A DNA stretch of 64,000 nucleotides. Origin: Ophiodon elongatus (lineage: Eukaryota; Chordata; Actinopteri; Perciformes; Hexagrammidae). Positions within the stretch are counted from its first letter, which is position 1; every line of letters begins with the position of its first letter. Below are positions 60,876 to 64,000 of the stretch, in pieces. A model generated the notes under the pieces. The model searched no databases, had not been told where the DNA came from, and was given only the letters and a program-made list of their open reading frames with translations. The stretch covers positions 2,332,501 through 2,396,500 of the forward strand of contig JACSYO010000150.1 in assembly GCA_016806645.1 (NCBI GenBank), written 5' to 3'. Both the position numbers and the translations under genes were made by a program.

Positions 60876-61959
60876 GTACAACAGCCTAATGATTCAATAA
60901 GTATTAATAATTAATACTTTGGCAAAGATGATATGATTATTTAATCAGTATTTTGTAAATAAACTGGTTTAAATGACTACACAGGACAGGTGTCACCGGT
61001 AGTGACCGACAAAGAATTATCACTAGATTCTTTAGTTCTCTTCATATCTGCAGAGCTTTATAAAGTCTTTCAGGTCATTGCTTTGGTTTTATGGCCCAAA
61101 CCGTTACTGTTTCAATTGAGTCTCAACACTCTCTTCACTGTAGTTTGAATACCAGTGACCTAACATATAACTTATATTATTCTATTTTTCAATATATTAT
61201 GTGTTTCCCACATTTGCCTCCACTTGAAGTTGCATTTTTTGCACATTATTTTTTCATAAAGTGATAAGACTCTCTACAAGTCATTTCATAGTTCAGAATC
61301 ACTTCGCAGTTCGACTTTGACAAGATCCTCCAATATTTGGTTCTGTTTGTTAGTCCAAAGTTGTGTCATGAGACGAAAGTTTCCAGTTTCCAACACCAAA
61401 CACCTTATTGCACTGTTCTTATGCTTCTGAGAGGAAGTAGGACTAAAGGGCCAGCCAGCTGTGAAGTATGCGCTCAACAGTTGGCAGACGTGACAGACAC
61501 CTTTTGACAACATGCTGTGGCACTTGTCGATAGTCCAGAAAATCAAAGTATGAAGCAAGGTTTGGAATATTGTTGGCCGACAATGAAAATTGACTGTAGG
61601 TTTTCATCACAAGTACTTCAACATCAAAACTCAAAGCTTTCGTTCTGCTTTTAAGGGCAGATGAATGATGTGATGTCACTCACATTCACACTATGTCAGC
61701 CCTGTGATTAACAGCTTTAGTTTCTGGTAAACCACACTGGGCTTTTACCGGCACTGGTGGAAAAAAATGGTAACTTTGACGAGCAAAGCGTATGGAGGAT
61801 ATTAAAAGGAAAAAGTTAAAATCATGATTACACTGAGCTAATTTCATGTCAATCTGGCCATCGATCTGGCTTGCTAGATTATCATGTATCCTATGCACAA
61901 GGTTGACATTTTGGCCTGAGGGTTTTTCTGGAAACAAAGTAGTGTATGGCTATGCCAAA
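60876..61959. other. Non-coding stretch, no gene seen
   Basis: Nothing recognised. Confidence 0.5.
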
Positions 61960-62258
61960 TTATTATTCATTATCAGTCAATGCAATTATATATTTCTTGT
62001 TCAGTTGTTTAATCCATTAAATGTCCAGAAATAATGAAAAAATCCTATTCCGAGAGCAAAAGTGTATACCTTCTTATTTTCTCAAAAAAACTGTCCAAAA
62101 CCCCAAAATCTTTCATTTGAAATGATAGAAAAAACAAAGAAAAGTAGCAAATTCTCACATTTGAGAGGTTGTAGACAGAGTAGATTTGAAATACATAATC
62201 AACTGCACAAAATCCTTTGGATTTTCTGTCGATCAATAAATTGTTTCAACTCTAGAAC
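61960..62258 (+). repeat. Diverged AT-rich MITE-like fish repeat
   Basis: The blocks in order are TCAGTTGTTTAATCCATTAA (62002-62021), ATGTCCAGAAATAATGAAAA, GTCCAAAACCCCAAAATCTT, AAAGAAAAGTAGCAAATTCT (62135-62154), CACATTTGAGAGGTTG, TTTTCTGTCGATCAATAAAT and GTTTCAACTCTAG. They match, with many changes, a very common fish element that starts AGGGCTGCAACTAACGATTA and ends in its rough inverse; I believe it is hAT-like and non-autonomous. The left end is eroded here. A 135-codon frame (62062-62469) crosses it by chance. Confidence 0.72.
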
Positions 62259-63211
62259 AACCAGCCATTCCGTTTTAATATTAGTTGTGCACCTAGAGGT
62301 TAAACAAATTAAGATCCATCTTATTAAAGTAGAGTGTCCTGAACCCAAATATCTGTCGGCAGGTTCATCTTACCTAACTGTGGCACTATGTGAAAGGTCA
62401 GGAGGTCACCAGCATCAGTGGGAGTCATCATCATTCTGGAATGTGCTGTTAGAAGGGAAAACAAATTGAAGAAATACCTCACAGACAAACATAATGTAAC
62501 ATTTGTAACAAGATCAGTGAGTTATTTCAAAATGACATGTTGTTCATACTGATTTAGAGTAGGAAATAACCCTTTTTTTTACAGCAAATGGTACAAAGAG
62601 AGGATCTCAAAGCAGTCAAATAAATAAATAAAACATTTTGAGTGCATCACAGTCAACAGACCATCGGCAAAAGTTAAACTGTAAAACCTTCTAACAGGCT
62701 TGAAAAACTATAATCCACACAAATTATAACCCTCTGCAATCCTTATAAAACACACGCCCGTGGATATCTGCTTCCTGCTCTGCCTTTTTCTTTTCTTTTT
62801 TTTTTAATCTCGCGGGTGCGTCTGAATTCACCCCAAGAAATAAGATACACACCAGTGAAATTGCTTGAGATCACTCTGTAATTTCAGTCACTTGAGGTAA
62901 CCCAGTTTGAAGATAATTTGTATTAAATGCGACTATTGTGCTGCAAGCCCAGGAAGAGTCATGGATGCCAAGTAGTTAATGTTTTCTTTGGTCATTTTGT
63001 CATGTTTTGGTGTCACGGTAATTTAAAGTTAAGTGTGTTTTTGCTCCTTCTTCGTCGTGGTTTTAATGTCCTATTTTATAATTCAGATAAACCGATTTTA
63101 AAAGGCTCCTCTGGTGACTGAAGATCTTTTTGCAGCAAATAAAAGTACTACTTAAAATTCATTAGTGATACTTTCCTGCTTAAATATTTAAAGAATTAAG
63201 AGCGCGGATTT
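62259..63211. other. Non-coding stretch, no gene seen
   Basis: Nothing recognised. Confidence 0.5.
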
Positions 63212-63268
63212 TGTGTGCGTGTGTGTGTGTGTCTGTGTGAGAGAGAGAGAGTGTGAGAGTGTGTGTGT
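63212..63268. repeat. Compound (GT)n/(GA)n microsatellite
   Basis: Mixed GT and GA dinucleotide runs with interruptions. Confidence 0.92.
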
Positions 63269-63414
63269 TCTAGTGCATGATTGTTTGCACTAATACATTG
63301 GTGTGTGTAGTGCCAACGTGATAAATGACCACTTTTTTTCAGCATAATCTACTTCTGAATTTCCACCATTTAAAACCACTACACAGACATGCAGTGCTAT
63401 TGTTGCTTTTGTTT

Positions 63415-63690
63415 TGCAGATCTGACCAATCATTTGTAGATCATGTGACACAAATGGCAGAGTTTTGCCATCACAGTGATGGGCAGCCTCAAATTGCCTG
63501 CTGGCAGTCACTCCTCACCTTTATTCTCTGGCAGTCTAAGTGGCCTTTTCAGTCAGAGTAAACATTTCCAAAGGGACAGCCAACCATCTGAATGAATAGT
63601 TCATGGCAGCAAAGGCCAATAAGAGCCCTGGACACCCTCCTTTGATAACATTGCTTTTATCTGACTTCCACCCCCTCATACAACAACAAC
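63415..63690. promoter_or_regulatory. Candidate conserved non-coding block
   Basis: This repeat-free, evenly composed stretch has CTGACCAATCATTTGTAGAT (63422-63441), TGCCATCACAGTGATGGGCA (63467-63486, a near-palindrome) and CCTTTGATAACATTGC (63639-63654), which carries a GATA/TCF-like core. No gene-like frame exceeds 80 codons. Candidate enhancer only by texture. Confidence 0.28.
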
Positions 63691-64000
63691 TTGTGAAAGA
63701 CAAACACATCAGAATAAATAACTAGAAAAAATAATAATGTTGCTGCCCTGCAGTCCAAAAGGACCTCTGTGTGTCTCTAGGGGGTTCATGTAATTACTGA
63801 TCAATAACAATGACTCGACAAATTGACCAGCAGCTGAGAATTGCTGGCTTTCAATAGATTCTCTCCAAACTGTACTCTGTTGTGGAACAAACATTTAACA
63901 CCACTGGACTCCCAATCTGCAGTACTTCAACGGTTGTAAAATGACAATGGAGGCCGTAGGATGAGCAGGCAATTTTTGGTTGTTTACATGTTCACATGAT

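Noticed and set aside
1..64000. CRISPR arrays, bacterial operons, phage or plasmid features
   Set aside because: No regularly spaced direct repeats, no dense coding and no bacterial signals. The sequence has vertebrate repeat content throughout.

Overview
The window looks like AT-rich nuclear DNA from a ray-finned (probably percomorph) fish. The evidence is its repeats: a tRNA-headed SINE ending in CCATTTACCAT-type repeats, a truncated L2-type LINE with the characteristic fish tail, short hAT- and PIF/Harbinger-type deletion derivatives, and several non-coding repeats I recognise as abundant in perch-like fishes. Family assignments come from memory, with no database search.

I find no intact protein-coding gene, tRNA, rRNA, known microRNA or CRISPR array in 64 kb. 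The longest open frame (190 codons, 12039-12611) belongs to the dead L2 element. Other long frames fall in simple repeats, pyrimidine-rich DNA or unrelated non-coding sequence. The window is best read as an intergenic desert or part of a very large intron. Several repeat-free blocks (about 1.55, 3.4, 14.9, 23.9, 24.4, 44.5 and 63.5 kb) are richer in CpG or in homeodomain-type TAATTA motifs than their surroundings. They are candidate conserved regulatory elements, but this is inference only.

Layout: 0-12 kb holds the SINE (4.4 kb), a 56-bp tandem duplication (5.3 kb) and repeat copies (5.7, 8.9, 10.5 kb). At 12.0-13.0 kb lies the L2 fragment, and at 16.2 kb a fish repeat. From 17 to 27 kb there is a poly(A) tract, a reverse-oriented dispersed repeat (21.9 kb), candidate regulatory blocks and a TA microsatellite. 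At 28.0-28.5 kb is a Harbinger-type element with a 58-codon transposase remnant, and at 30.3-30.8 kb a 493-bp hAT-type element with near-perfect 8-bp target duplications. From 33 to 43 kb come foldback structures (33.7, 40.8, 41.9 kb) and fragments of a dispersed repeat. At 43.1-43.6 kb there is an AP-1/E-box cluster beside another repeat copy. At 48.2-48.9 kb is a 760-bp transposon derivative flanked by TCATA. At 52.4 kb is a compound microsatellite, at 54.7-55.1 kb a probable solo LTR on the minus strand, at 56.1 kb a promoter-like TATA/ATG arrangement, and at 62 kb a diverged AT-rich MITE-like repeat.

No genes here work together. The biological content is a record of transposon invasion and decay plus possible long-range regulatory sequence. 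I saw nothing that amounts to a new multi-gene system. The most useful leads are the two elements with recognisable transposase remnants, the probable solo LTR promoter, the AP-1/E-box cluster and the long foldback element.
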